Origin: Jidongwangia harbinensis
GTDB lineage: Bacteria > Actinomycetota > Actinomycetes > Mycobacteriales > Micromonosporaceae
NCBI RefSeq assembly: GCF_020216025.1
Contig: NZ_JAIWNC010000004.1
Coordinates: 186,001-250,000, forward strand
Reading direction: 5' to 3'
DNA length: 64,000 nucleotides
Below, piece after piece: positions 30,347 through 38,500 of the stretch. The notes beneath the pieces were generated by a model. The model had not been told where the DNA came from. It was given only the letters and a program-made list of their open reading frames with translations, and did no database searches. Within the stretch, counting starts at the first letter, position 1. Each line of letters opens with the position of its first letter. The position numbers were made by a program, and so were the translations under genes.

Positions 30347-30910
30347 GTGGACGACATCGAACCGCAGACCGCGAACGGCAAGGTGCTCTGGCATTTCACC
30401 ATGTCCCTGGACGGGTTCGTGGCGGGGCCGAACCACGAGATGGACTGGATGATGACCGGCGTCTCGCCCCAGCCGGGCCTGGTCGACGAGTACGTCAAGA
30501 CCACCGGCGCGATTCTGGGCGGCCGGCGCGGCTGGGACCAGTTCCCGGATCCGGGCACCGTCTACGGCGGAGCCTGGACCGGGCCCATCTTCGTGCTCAC
30601 CCATCACCCGGAGGACGCCGCGCCCGCGGCCGGTGTCACGTTCCTCGACTGTGACGTGGCCGAGGCGGTACGGATCGCGTTGGCCGCGGCCGGCGGCGGG
30701 AACGTGGAGGTGCTGTCGCCGACGATCGGTGGGCAGCTTCTCGAGCGGGGCCTGATCGACGAGATCGATCTGCACATCGCGCCGGTGCTGCTCGGCGACG
30801 GGATCCGGCTGCTGGATCTTCCCGGCGGCCGGCCGCACTACCTGCACAGGGTCGGTGCCGGCGACCCCACGGCCGAGCTGACGGTCCGGTACCGGCCGGT
30901 CCGGCCTTAG
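30347..30910 (+). CDS. Dihydrofolate reductase family (RibD C-terminal-like) protein
   Basis: A 187-residue protein of the DHFR/RibD-C superfamily (NADPH-dependent reductase fold). GTG 30347 has GAAGGAG 6 nt upstream. Motifs are LWHFTMSLDGFVAGPNHEMDWM (here split: HFTMSLDGFVAG and HEMDWM), ILGGRRGWDQFP, and near the end GGQLLERGLIDEIDLHIAP with VLLGDGIRLLD. Such stand-alone proteins are common in actinobacteria, and their substrate is usually unknown. It converges with the LysR gene, overlapping it by 4 nt at the stop codons. Confidence 0.88.
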   Translation: MDDIEPQTANGKVLWHFTMSLDGFVAGPNHEMDWMMTGVSPQPGLVDEYVKTTGAILGGRRGWDQFPDPGTVYGGAWTGPIFVLTHHPEDAAPAAGVTFLDCDVAEAVRIALAAAGGGNVEVLSPTIGGQLLERGLIDEIDLHIAPVLLGDGIRLLDLPGGRPHYLHRVGAGDPTAELTVRYRPVRP

Positions 30911-31797
30911 GGACGGCGGGGGACCTCGGCGGCCGCACCGGACGGGCCGCGGAAGACGTCCCGCGCGAGCGCCAGCAGTTCGTCCAGGCGGGCCGGGGGA
31001 TTGTCCGCCCACCAGGCGATCGACACCTCGATCGGCGGGGCGTCGCGCACCGCCCGGTAGGCCACCCCGGGCCGCGGGTTCTGGTGGGCGGTGGCTTCGG
31101 ACGTGATGCCGACGACCTGGCCCAGGGCGATCTGGGTCAGCCAGTCCTCCATGCTGCTGGTGGCGCGGGTCGACGTGGGCGCGGTGCCGGCCGGCCACAG
31201 GTCCGGCGTGGTGGTGCCGGTGCGGGTGTCGATCGCTACCGTGTAGCGGGCCAGGTCGGCCAGGCGCAGCGACCTGCGGCGGGCCAGGGTGTGGTCGGTG
31301 GCCACCGCGGCGTACCGGGCCTCCCGGCCCACCGGTGCGGTCCGGAACCGGGGATCGGCCAGCGGCCGGCGGATGACCGCGACGTCCGCGCGGCCGTCGC
31401 TCAGTCCGGCGGTGGGGTCGTTCGCGTGCACGAACAGCAGGGGTACGTCGGGACGGCTGCGTGCCCACGTCTTCTGCAGGCGCCGGGTGTGCCGGCCCAG
31501 CGCCGCCCAGGCGTAGCCGACCCGGATCTCGGTGTGTGCGCTGTCCACGATCTGCTGCAGGTGGCCGACCTCGGCCAGCACCCGGCGTGCCTGGTCGACC
31601 ACCTTGGCGCCGACGGCCGTGACCGCCACGTGCCGGGTGGAGCGTTCCAGGACGCGCACGCCGAGCGTCGTCTCCAGGGCGGCCACCGAGCGGGACACCG
31701 ATGCCTGGGTGACGCCGAGCACCGCCGCCGCGTCGGTGAACGTGCCGGCGTCCACCACCGCGAGCAGCGTCCGGAGCTGGCGCACCTGCACATCCAT
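30907..31797 (-). CDS. LysR-family transcriptional regulator
   Basis: A 296-residue LysR regulator. The N-terminal winged HTH is LRTLLAVVDAGTFTDAAAVL then GVTQASVSRSVAALE (about 7-42), and an effector-binding domain follows. ATG 31795-31797 was chosen at the canonical MDVQVRQLRTLL. It is divergent from an EamA transporter with 68 bp between start codons, which suggests that it controls that exporter and itself. Confidence 0.92.
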   Translation of the reverse strand: MDVQVRQLRTLLAVVDAGTFTDAAAVLGVTQASVSRSVAALETTLGVRVLERSTRHVAVTAVGAKVVDQARRVLAEVGHLQQIVDSAHTEIRVGYAWAALGRHTRRLQKTWARSRPDVPLLFVHANDPTAGLSDGRADVAVIRRPLADPRFRTAPVGREARYAAVATDHTLARRRSLRLADLARYTVAIDTRTGTTTPDLWPAGTAPTSTRATSSMEDWLTQIALGQVVGITSEATAHQNPRPGVAYRAVRDAPPIEVSIAWWADNPPARLDELLALARDVFRGPSGAAAEVPRRP

Positions 31798-31865
31798 ACG
31801 TCCAGCGTATAGATGTCGCGGGCGGGACATTTCCGTCGCCGGCCGGGGAGGCCGACGCTGGCGGC

Positions 31866-32774
31866 ATGGGCAAGGTTCTCGGGGGCGTGGCCACGATGCT
31901 GGGCAGCGCCGCCTCCAATCAGATGGGCGCCGCGGTGGGCGCGCTGGCGTTCCCGACTCTCGGCCCGGCGGGGGTGGTCGCGGTACGCCAGTTCGTCGCG
32001 GCCGCCGTGCTGCTGCCGGTGGCCCGTCCGCCGCTGCGCCGGATGACGTGGTCGCAGTGGTGGCCGTCGTTGCTGCTCGGGGTCGTGTTCGCGGTGATGA
32101 ACCTGAGCCTGTACACCGCGGTCGACCGGATCGGGCTGGGGCTCGCCGTCACGCTGGAGGTGCTCGGGCCGCTCGCGGTGGCGCTGCTCGGCTCGCGTAC
32201 CCGGCGGGATCTGGTCTGTGCGGCGGCGGCCTGCGCCGGGGTGTACGTGCTGGTGTCGCCCGGGCCGTCCAGTGACTACCTGGGCGTCGGTCTGGGGTTG
32301 GTGGCGGCCGCCTGCTGGGCGGCGTACATCCTGCTCAATCGGCTTCTCGGCACCCGCATGCCGGGCCTGCAGGCGCCGGCGGTGGCCACGTCGGTGTCCG
32401 CGGTGCTGTACCTGCCGGTCGCCGCGGTGCTGCTGGCCCACGGACGGTGGGACGGTGCGGGCGTGGCGTACGCGGTGGGCGCGGGATTGTGCAGTTCGGT
32501 GTTGCCGTACGCGGCGGATCTGATCGTGCTGCGGCGGGTGCCGCCGCCGTTGTTCGGGCTGTTCATGAGCGTGCACCCGGTGCTCGCCGCGGGTGCCGGT
32601 CTGCTGCTGCTCGGGCAGGCGCTGGACCTGCACGAATGGGCCGGGATCGCGATCGTGATCAGCGCCAACGCCGTCGCCCTGGCACCTCGGAGGCGTCCGG
32701 CGGCCGTGCGGCGCGCGGACCCCGGACCCCGTCGCGCGGCCGCCCTGGGCCACCTGACCGGCACGCGCGTCTAG
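31866..32774 (+). CDS. EamA/RhtA-type drug/metabolite transporter
   Basis: A 302-residue inner-membrane permease with about ten transmembrane helices and two EamA repeats. The first contains NLSLYTAVDRIGLGLAVTLE and the second CSSVLPYAADLIVLRRVPPP. It resembles RhtA-like threonine/homoserine exporters; the actual substrate is unknown. The last ~25 residues are a basic cytoplasmic tail. It is divergently paired with the LysR gene. Confidence 0.9.
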   Translation: MGKVLGGVATMLGSAASNQMGAAVGALAFPTLGPAGVVAVRQFVAAAVLLPVARPPLRRMTWSQWWPSLLLGVVFAVMNLSLYTAVDRIGLGLAVTLEVLGPLAVALLGSRTRRDLVCAAAACAGVYVLVSPGPSSDYLGVGLGLVAAACWAAYILLNRLLGTRMPGLQAPAVATSVSAVLYLPVAAVLLAHGRWDGAGVAYAVGAGLCSSVLPYAADLIVLRRVPPPLFGLFMSVHPVLAAGAGLLLLGQALDLHEWAGIAIVISANAVALAPRRRPAAVRRADPGPRRAAALGHLTGTRV

Positions 32775-32783
32775 GGTCGGGGG

Positions 32784-33932
32784 ATGCGGTTGCGGTGGGC
32801 GGACGTGTCGGCGCGCCGGCGGGTCCGGTCCCACCTGGTGGAGCCGCGGCCGGGCGTGGCGCCGGCCGAGGTCGCCGCCGCCCTGCTCGGCGTGCACGCC
32901 CAGGTCATGTCCGCCGCCGAACTGTCGATCGGGGTGCGGCAGTCGGACGGCACCCGGGCCGGGGTGCGGGCCGCCCTGTGGGAGCACCGGACGCTGGTGA
33001 AGACGCGCGGGCCGCGCGGCACGGTGCACCTGCTCGCCGCGGCCGACCTTCCGATGTGGACCGGCGCGCTGTCCTCGGTGCCGTCCGCGGCGGGCCCGTT
33101 GCCGCCGGACGTCCGGATGGACGCCGCCCAGACCGACTCGGTGGTCGCGGCGATCGCCGACGCGGTGGGCGGGGCGGACGCGGCGCTCACCGTGGACGAG
33201 TTGACCGCGGCGATCGTGGCGCGGGTCGGTTCGTGGGCCGGGGACCGGGTGATGGAGGCGTTCCAGGACCGGTGGCCGCGCTGGCGGCAGATCGAGTCGG
33301 TGGCGATGAACCGGGGTGCGCTCTGCTTCGGGCCGGACCGGGGCCGCCGGGCGACCTACACCGACCCGCGGCGATGGCTGCCCGGCTTCGCGCCGGCGCC
33401 GTCCGGGACCGCGGTCACCGAGCTGGTCCGGCGGTTCCTGCACGGGTACGGGCCGGCCACGCCCGCCCAGTTCGGGCGCTGGCTCGGCGCGCCGCCCGGC
33501 TGGGCCGCCGAGGTGTTCGCCGGGCAGGGGGCGATCGAGCAGGTCGACTTCGACGGCACGCCGGCCTGGGTGAACGCCGGCGACACCGGCACCGCCGAGG
33601 GTCAGGCGGGGCTGCGTCTGTTGCCGTACTTCGACGCGTACGTCATCGGTTGTCATCCCCGGGCCGGCCTCTTCCCGGACCGGGCGGCGGACCGGGCGCT
33701 CGCCGGCGGCCAGGCCGGCAACGTGCCCACCGTGCTGATCGACGGCGTGGTGCGCGGGGTGTGGCACCAGCGGCGGTCCGGCCGCCGGATCGCGGTGACC
33801 GTCGAACCGTTCGTCCGGCTGACCGCCGCCCAGCGCGCGTCGCTGGCCGGCGAGGTGCACCGGATCGGTCTGATCGGCGAGGGTACCGCCGAGCTGACCC
33901 TCGGACCGGTCACCGCCGGACCCCACGCATGA
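32784..33932 (+). CDS. Winged-helix DNA-binding protein, AlkZ-like (HTH_42)
   Basis: A 382-residue member of the family that includes the AlkZ DNA glycosylases. Hallmarks are LLGVHAQVMSAAELSIGVR (about 35-53), the WEHRTLVKTRGPRGTVHLL segment with R-G-T-x-H, RRFLHGYGPATPAQFGRWLG, and a C-terminal LPYFDAYVIGCHPR with LIDGVVRGVWHQRRSG. AlkZ proteins excise bulky or crosslinked bases. Whether this one is a glycosylase or a regulator cannot be told from sequence. The start is ATG 32784. Confidence 0.85.
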   Translation: MRLRWADVSARRRVRSHLVEPRPGVAPAEVAAALLGVHAQVMSAAELSIGVRQSDGTRAGVRAALWEHRTLVKTRGPRGTVHLLAAADLPMWTGALSSVPSAAGPLPPDVRMDAAQTDSVVAAIADAVGGADAALTVDELTAAIVARVGSWAGDRVMEAFQDRWPRWRQIESVAMNRGALCFGPDRGRRATYTDPRRWLPGFAPAPSGTAVTELVRRFLHGYGPATPAQFGRWLGAPPGWAAEVFAGQGAIEQVDFDGTPAWVNAGDTGTAEGQAGLRLLPYFDAYVIGCHPRAGLFPDRAADRALAGGQAGNVPTVLIDGVVRGVWHQRRSGRRIAVTVEPFVRLTAAQRASLAGEVHRIGLIGEGTAELTLGPVTAGPHA

Positions 33933-33990
33933 AAGAGTCAATAGCCATTCGGTTGTTGCAATGCGCGGGCCGCCGGGTCAATATCCACGT

Positions 33991-34533
33991 GTGGCGATAT
34001 CCGTGGGCGAGCTGGTGACCACCGGGCAGGCGGCCGTCCTGCTGCGGGTGTCCCGGGCGCGCGTGGTGGACCTGTGCCTGCGCGGACTGCTGCCGTACGT
34101 CCGGGTCGGCGGCCAGCGCAGACTGCGCCGCGCCGACGTGGAGGCGCTGCTCCAGCCGCTGCTGACCCGGGACCAGACGGTGGCCCTGTGGCTGCACCGG
34201 GCGATCGCCGGCAAGGTCGTCGCGGACCCGCCCGGGGTGCTCGGCGCCGCCCGGGCGAACCTGCGGCGGCTGCGCCGGCTGCACCCGGACGGCCCGGACT
34301 GGGAGTGGCTGGACCGGTGGGACGCGGTGCTGGACGACGGCGCCGAGTCCGTGCTGGAGGCGCTCACCTCCCCGGCCCGGTCCGCGGTGGAGCTGCGCCG
34401 GAACTCCCCGTTCGCCGGCGTGCTGAGCGAGGCGGAACGGCGGGCCGTGGTGCGGGCCTACGCGGACAGCCGCCGCGACCACGCCCGGCCGGTGCGGCGC
34501 GAGACCGTGGAGCAGGTGCTCAAGGCGGTCTGA
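33991..34533 (+). CDS. Excisionase/MerR-type HTH DNA-binding protein
   Basis: A 180-residue protein. The N-terminal HTH (about 6-50: TTGQAAVLLRVSRARVVDLC, then LRGLLPYVRVGGQRRLRRADVEA) is of the excisionase type. The rest is helical and Arg/Leu-rich with no known domain. I chose GTG 33991: it has no Shine-Dalgarno, but TTGCAA (33956-33961), a 17-bp spacer and CAATAT (33979-33984) place transcription start at about the GTG, consistent with a leaderless mRNA. Proteins of this build are often antitoxins or regulators; no toxin gene is adjacent. Confidence 0.75.
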   Translation: MAISVGELVTTGQAAVLLRVSRARVVDLCLRGLLPYVRVGGQRRLRRADVEALLQPLLTRDQTVALWLHRAIAGKVVADPPGVLGAARANLRRLRRLHPDGPDWEWLDRWDAVLDDGAESVLEALTSPARSAVELRRNSPFAGVLSEAERRAVVRAYADSRRDHARPVRRETVEQVLKAV

Positions 34534-34539
34534 GCCGGC

Positions 34540-35400
34540 TCAGCGGTGCAGCCAGTCCCGCAGGTCCGGCGGGCCCAGCGCGGCGGTCCGGTCGAGGTAG
34601 TGCGCGTACTGTTCGTCGCTGAGCAGGTCCCGTCCCGCCCCGGAGCGGCCCGAGCGGAAGAACGCGTTCCGGTCCTTGAGCACCCCGGCCGGATCCGGCG
34701 CCAGCTCTCCGGCCCGGGCCCGCATCTGGCTGAACCCGGCCGCGTCCACCAGCTCCGGCCAGGTCTCCGCCGGCACCGGGACGCCGAGCCGCGCGGCGAT
34801 CCGGCGCATCTCCCCGTCCAGATCCGCGGACAGGTCGGCGTAGTGCACGAGCAGCACGTTCGGCTCGTGCCGCCGCCGCCACGCGTCGGACAGATGCCAC
34901 ATCACGCCGGGCAGTGAGTCCAGCTCGTCGGCCGGCGCCGGGTCGTGGTCGATCCAGCTGAGCAGGGCATCGAGTACGGGCGGAGCCGGGCGCTCGACCC
35001 CGGCCGGTGTGCCGGTCAGTGCCGCCAGCCGCTGGCGGTCCAGGTTCGCACCCTGGTGGAACAGCGACACCGCCAGGTCCAACGGGTGCCGGGCCACCAC
35101 GATGTAGGTGGCGCGCGGATCGATCGGGACACCGTCCAGCGGGGTGTGCGTCTTGACGAAGCGCCGGTGCGGTTGCGCCGCGAGCCGGGCGATCACCTCG
35201 TCACGCGGCTCGACCAGCCAGTCCAGCCACGGCGACAGGGTGGGCAGCGGCGCCGGCAGGCGTGGCGTCTGGAAGATCAGCAAGGCGCAGATCATCTGCA
35301 TCCAGGTGGTGCCGCTCTTCGACCGGGTGCTGATCACGATGTCACCGTCCCGGAACCGGGCGCTATCTTCGTCGGACGATACGTAGCGCTTGTGCGTCAT
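34540..35400 (-). CDS. Sulfotransferase (PAPS-dependent)
   Basis: A 286-residue cytosolic-type sulfotransferase. The 5'-phosphosulfate loop is STRSKSGTTWMQMICALL (about 24-41). The 3'-phosphate binding motif is YIVVARHPLDLAVSLFHQ (about 99-116), and the PAPS contact region near the C-terminus has KDRNAFFRSGRSGAGRDLLS. It transfers sulfate from PAPS to a hydroxyl or amine; the acceptor is unknown. ATG 35398-35400 lies only 40 bp from the start of the divergent HTH gene, and both ribosome sites fall inside a shared palindrome. Confidence 0.88.
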   Translation of the reverse strand: MTHKRYVSSDEDSARFRDGDIVISTRSKSGTTWMQMICALLIFQTPRLPAPLPTLSPWLDWLVEPRDEVIARLAAQPHRRFVKTHTPLDGVPIDPRATYIVVARHPLDLAVSLFHQGANLDRQRLAALTGTPAGVERPAPPVLDALLSWIDHDPAPADELDSLPGVMWHLSDAWRRRHEPNVLLVHYADLSADLDGEMRRIAARLGVPVPAETWPELVDAAGFSQMRARAGELAPDPAGVLKDRNAFFRSGRSGAGRDLLSDEQYAHYLDRTAALGPPDLRDWLHR

Positions 35401-35402
35401 GA

Positions 35403-35438
35403 TTCCCTATCCTTCCTCAAGTAGGGCAGGATAGGGAA
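35403..35438. promoter_or_regulatory. Perfect 10-bp-arm palindrome between divergent starts
   Basis: TTCCCTATCC (35403-35412) and GGATAGGGAA (35429-35438) are exact inverted repeats with a 16-bp spacer. They fill the 40 bp between the sulfotransferase and HTH start codons. Each arm also supplies the AGGG ribosome site of one gene, so a protein bound here would block both. It is a likely operator for the adjacent HTH regulator. Confidence 0.8.
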
Positions 35439-35440
35439 GT

Positions 35441-35878
35441 ATGGAGCAGGGCTGGTTCTCGGTGGAGCAGGTGGCGGACCGGCTCGGGCTGCACGTGCGC
35501 ACCGTGCGCGGCTACATCCGGGACGGCCGCCTCCGGGCGGTACGCATCGGCAAGCAGTACCGCATCGCCCCGGCCGACCTGGACACGTTCACCGGCCGGC
35601 CGGTCGAGCCGGTCCGGCGGCACGTCGAGGTGTCGGCGGTGGTGGAGATCGACGGCATCACCGCGAGCCTGGCCGACCGCCTCAGCACGTTCCTGATAGC
35701 CGGCGCCCAGCTCGCGCCGGTGCGCGTCCGCACGGTGTACGACGACGACCGCGGCCGCCTCAAGGTCATCGTCCTGGGCGGTACCGCCGCCACGGCCGAC
35801 GTCCTGCAACTCATCGACACCTTCCTCGGAACGGAGAACGGACATGACGCCGACCGACCCGACGGCCCCGACGACTGA
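35441..35878 (+). CDS. HTH regulator partnered with DUF4180 protein
   Basis: A 145-residue protein with an N-terminal excisionase/MerR-like HTH (FSVEQVADRLGLHVRTVRGY, then IRDGRLRAVRIGKQYRI, about 6-43). A ~75-residue C-terminal domain is probably a ligand or dimer domain (VEVSAVVEIDGITASLADRL, VRVRTVYDDDRGRLKVIVLG). The tail is acidic. Its end overlaps the DUF4180 gene by 35 nt, so the two are translated together. It is divergent from the sulfotransferase across the palindrome. Confidence 0.85.
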   Translation: MEQGWFSVEQVADRLGLHVRTVRGYIRDGRLRAVRIGKQYRIAPADLDTFTGRPVEPVRRHVEVSAVVEIDGITASLADRLSTFLIAGAQLAPVRVRTVYDDDRGRLKVIVLGGTAATADVLQLIDTFLGTENGHDADRPDGPDD

Positions 35879-36230
35879 CCAGGTGATCGAGCGCCGGGGC
35901 GTACCGGTCCTGCTCTGCGGCGCGGACGGCCCGCCGGTCGCCGGGACGCAGGACGCGCTGGACCTGATCGGTGCGGCGTTCTCCCGCGCGGACGTGGTGG
36001 CCCTGCCCGCCGGGCGACTCGACGAGCGGTTCTTCCGGCTGCGCAGCGGGCTTGCCGGGGAGATCATGCAGAAGTTCGTCAACTACCGGATCCGGCTGGC
36101 GATCGTCGGCGACATCTCCGCCTATGTCGCGGACAGCACGGCGCTGCGCGATCTGGTCACCGAGTCCAACCGGGGTCAGCAGATCTGGTTCGTCGCGGAT
36201 CTCGACGAGTTGGACACCCACCTGGCCTGA
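35844..36230 (+). CDS. DUF4180 domain protein
   Basis: 128 residues. The DUF4180 core runs from VPVLLCGADGPPVAGTQDAL through DLIGAAFSRADVVALPAGRL, DERFFRLRSGLAGEIMQKFV and YRIRLAIVGDISAYVADSTA to IWFVADLDELDTHLA. The family fold resembles STAS/SpoIIAA-like small domains; no biochemical function is established. Its 35-nt overlap with the upstream HTH gene suggests a regulator/partner pair. ATG 35844. Confidence 0.85.
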   Translation: MTPTDPTAPTTDQVIERRGVPVLLCGADGPPVAGTQDALDLIGAAFSRADVVALPAGRLDERFFRLRSGLAGEIMQKFVNYRIRLAIVGDISAYVADSTALRDLVTESNRGQQIWFVADLDELDTHLA

Positions 36231-36248
36231 CCTTCGGCCTCCGCCTGC

Positions 36249-36365
36249 CCCGGCCTCCGCTACGGCCCCGGCCCTGGCCCCAGCCCGGCCCTGGCCCCAG
36301 CCCAGCCCAGCCCAGCCCCAGCCCAGCCCAGCGGCCCGACCCCGGTCGCGGCCACGGCCACGGCC
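36249..36365. repeat. C-rich simple repeats between converging genes
   Basis: Runs of CCCCGGCCCTGG/CCCAGCCCAGC units at 36262-36333, then several CGGCCA units, lie between the DUF4180 stop and the PGT-repeat gene stop. I see no coding signal here. Confidence 0.8.
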
Positions 36366-36399
36366 ACGGCCGAAGGGTGCCGTTCGTGTCGCTCCCGGC

Positions 36400-37071
36400 C
36401 TATCTGCTGGACATGCCGGACCCGTCCGGCATGACATCGGTGTTCCTGGGCTCGACGGCGCCCGGCGGGCTGGTGCCGGGGAGGCCGCTGCCCGGTGGAA
36501 TGGTGCCAGGTGGGTTGGTGCCCGGTGAGCTGGTCCCGGGGAGTTTGGTGCCCGGTGAGCTGGCCCCGGGGAGTTTGGTGCCGGGTGGGTTGGTGCCCAG
36601 TAGGTCGGCGCCGGGGAGGTCGGTGCCCGGTAGTTCGGTGCCGGGGAGGTCGGTGCTCGGCCAGACCGCCACCGCGGCCGCGGAACGCACCGACCGGCGC
36701 CGCTCGACGACGAAGTAGGCGCCGCTCAAGGCGTACCCGCCGGAGAGCGTCAGCCCGACCAGCCGAACCGCCGTGGGCGCGGCGACCAGGACGGTCCCGG
36801 CCAGCGCACCAGCCGACCAGGCGCCGAGCAGCACCGTGTTGACCGTGTCCGGCACGGCCCACCCGCCGGCCGAACGGCGGCGCGCCTGGCGGCGGATCTC
36901 GTCCAGCAGGGCGTGTGCCATGCCGACGGCGAGCAGGGACAACAGGCAGGTGGCGAACGCGGAGTGCGCGCCGCTGGACGCCGCGATCAGCGCGGTTGCG
37001 CCGGCCAGCAGCGCCAGGCCGCCGAGCGTGCCGATCCGCGCCGCACGTCGCTCCTCCACAATCTCTGACAC
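36400..37071 (-). CDS. Membrane protein with C-terminal PGT hexapeptide-like repeats
   Basis: 223 residues. Residues 1-125 have about four hydrophobic helices (IGTLGGLALLAGATALIAAS; ATCLLSLLAVGMAHALL; TVLLGAWSAGALAGTVLVAA; LVGLTLSGGYALSGAYFVV). Residues about 142-205 are about a dozen tandem units of the pattern [L/P]PGT-x-x (LPGTELPGTDLPGADLLG and so on). Unit DNA is nearly identical, so slippage could change the number. No family recognised; the low-complexity tail is probably exposed and flexible. Confidence 0.75.
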   Translation of the reverse strand: MSEIVEERRAARIGTLGGLALLAGATALIAASSGAHSAFATCLLSLLAVGMAHALLDEIRRQARRRSAGGWAVPDTVNTVLLGAWSAGALAGTVLVAAPTAVRLVGLTLSGGYALSGAYFVVERRRSVRSAAAVAVWPSTDLPGTELPGTDLPGADLLGTNPPGTKLPGASSPGTKLPGTSSPGTNPPGTIPPGSGLPGTSPPGAVEPRNTDVMPDGSGMSSR

Positions 37072-37152
37072 TCGGCAGAATCCGGCGGCGCCTGAGGATC
37101 GGGCGTGACGCGCGGCACGTCACGTCGTGCATGCGTCGTTCGTCCTGGACAC

Positions 37153-37911
37153 ATGACGACAACGGAGACGGTGCTGATCACCGGAGCGAGTGGAACGCTG
37201 GGGTCCGCGGTGCTGCCGCGGCTGGTCAAGGAGGGACATGAGGTACGGCCGGCGAGCCGCCGTACCCGGCCGGGCTGGGTCACCGCGGACCTGCTGACCG
37301 GTGCGGGCCTGGACGAGGCGGTACGCGGGGTGGACACGGTCGTGCACCTGGCGTCCGCTCCGCGCCGGACCCGGGAGACGGATGTCGAGGGCACCCGCCG
37401 GCTCCTGGCGGCGGCGGGGAACGCGGGCGTGCGGCACGTCGTGTTCATCTCGATCATCGGCATCGACCGGGTGCCGCTGCCGTACTACCGGCTGAAGGTG
37501 GAGACCGAGGCGGTGGTCCGTGCGTCCGGGGTGCCGTACACGCTGCTGCGGGCGGCGCAGTTCCCGTCGCTGATCGACACCGTGCTGACCTTCTCCGGCA
37601 AGGCCGGGCCGTTGCTGATCGACCGCAACCTGGTGTTCCAGCCGGTGGCGGTGGAGGACGTGGCGGACCGGATCGCGGCGGTGCTGGCGGAGGGGCCGAC
37701 CGGCGACGTGGTCGAGGTGGCCGGGCCGGAGACGCTGCGGCTGGGCGAGATGGCCGGAGCCTGGCAGCGGGCCCGGGGTTCCCGCCGGCCGGTGTGGCCG
37801 ATCCGCATCCCGGGCAGGCTGGGACGGGAGGTACGTGCCGGGGCGCTCACCACCGCGGTACCGCCGACGGGTACCCGGACGTGGCGGGACTACCTGGCGG
37901 CCCGGTATTGA
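37153..37911 (+). CDS. NAD(P)-binding SDR-type / NmrA-like oxidoreductase
   Basis: 252 residues. The atypical short-chain dehydrogenase Rossmann motif is VLITGASGTLGSAVLPRLVK (about 6-25), then DTVVHLASAPRR. YYRLKVETEAVVRASGVPYT holds the Tyr/Lys region, with LLRAAQFPSLID after it. This is the NmrA/YlbE-like subclass (NAD(P)H-binding), often a redox sensor or a reductase on quinone-like substrates. ATG 37153 follows a 81-bp divergent gap from the PGT-repeat membrane gene. Confidence 0.85.
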   Translation: MTTTETVLITGASGTLGSAVLPRLVKEGHEVRPASRRTRPGWVTADLLTGAGLDEAVRGVDTVVHLASAPRRTRETDVEGTRRLLAAAGNAGVRHVVFISIIGIDRVPLPYYRLKVETEAVVRASGVPYTLLRAAQFPSLIDTVLTFSGKAGPLLIDRNLVFQPVAVEDVADRIAAVLAEGPTGDVVEVAGPETLRLGEMAGAWQRARGSRRPVWPIRIPGRLGREVRAGALTTAVPPTGTRTWRDYLAARY

Positions 37912-37917
37912 GCGAGG

Positions 37918-38481
37918 ATGTCGGGCGTGATGGGAAGCCTGAAGCTGGAACCGGCCATGTCGCGGCTCGACCTGTTGGCCGCGCCGGTCGCCGCGGCGCT
38001 GGAGGTGTGGCCGGTCGACGCGCCGGTCGACGGTGACCAGGTGATGGTCGCGCCGATCGAGCCGGACCTGGCCGACACCGCGGCGTTCTGCGAGGCGTAC
38101 GGGGTGTCCCTGCGCGAGTCGGCCAACTGCGTGATCGTGGCGGGGCGGCGCGGCGAGGTGACCCGGTACGCGGCCTGCATCGTGCTGGCCACCACCCGCG
38201 CCGACGTGAACGGCGTGGTCCGCAAGCAACTGGACGCCCGCAAGGCCAGCTTCGCCCCGACGGACGACGCGGTCCGCCTCACCGGCATGGAGTACGGCGG
38301 CATCACCCCGATCGGCCTGCCCAAGGACTGGCCGGTGCTGGTGGACGCGCGGGTCGTCGCGATGCCCCACGTGGTGATCGGTTCCGGCGTGCGGCACAGC
38401 AAGATCGCTATCGCCGGGCCGGCGCTGGGCGCGCTGCCCGGCGCGCTGGTCATCGAGGGACTGGCCCGCGAGGCCGGTTAG
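37918..38481 (+). CDS. YbaK/EbsC family (aminoacyl-tRNA deacylase-like) protein
   Basis: 187 residues. YbaK-type editing domains hydrolyse mischarged tRNA such as Cys-tRNA-Pro. Family features are the ANCVIVAGRRGEVTRYAACI strand pair, the DLADTAAFCEAYGV segment, a conserved Lys in LDARKASFAPTDDAVRLTGM, and YGGITPIGLPKDWPVLVDAR. The start is ambiguous: ATG 37918 or the GTG/ATG pair at 37927-37932. The substrate is not predictable. It lies 6 nt after the NmrA-like gene. Confidence 0.88.
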   Translation: MSGVMGSLKLEPAMSRLDLLAAPVAAALEVWPVDAPVDGDQVMVAPIEPDLADTAAFCEAYGVSLRESANCVIVAGRRGEVTRYAACIVLATTRADVNGVVRKQLDARKASFAPTDDAVRLTGMEYGGITPIGLPKDWPVLVDARVVAMPHVVIGSGVRHSKIAIAGPALGALPGALVIEGLAREAG

Positions 38482-38485
38482 GCCC

Positions 38486-38499
38486 GTTCCACGTGAAAC
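38486..38499. promoter_or_regulatory. parS-like site (one mismatch), outlying
   Basis: GTTCCACGTGAAAC lies in the 19-bp gap between the converging ybaK-like and frnE-like genes, 31 kb from parA and on the far side of oriC. Confidence 0.65.
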
Positions 38500-38500
38500 C

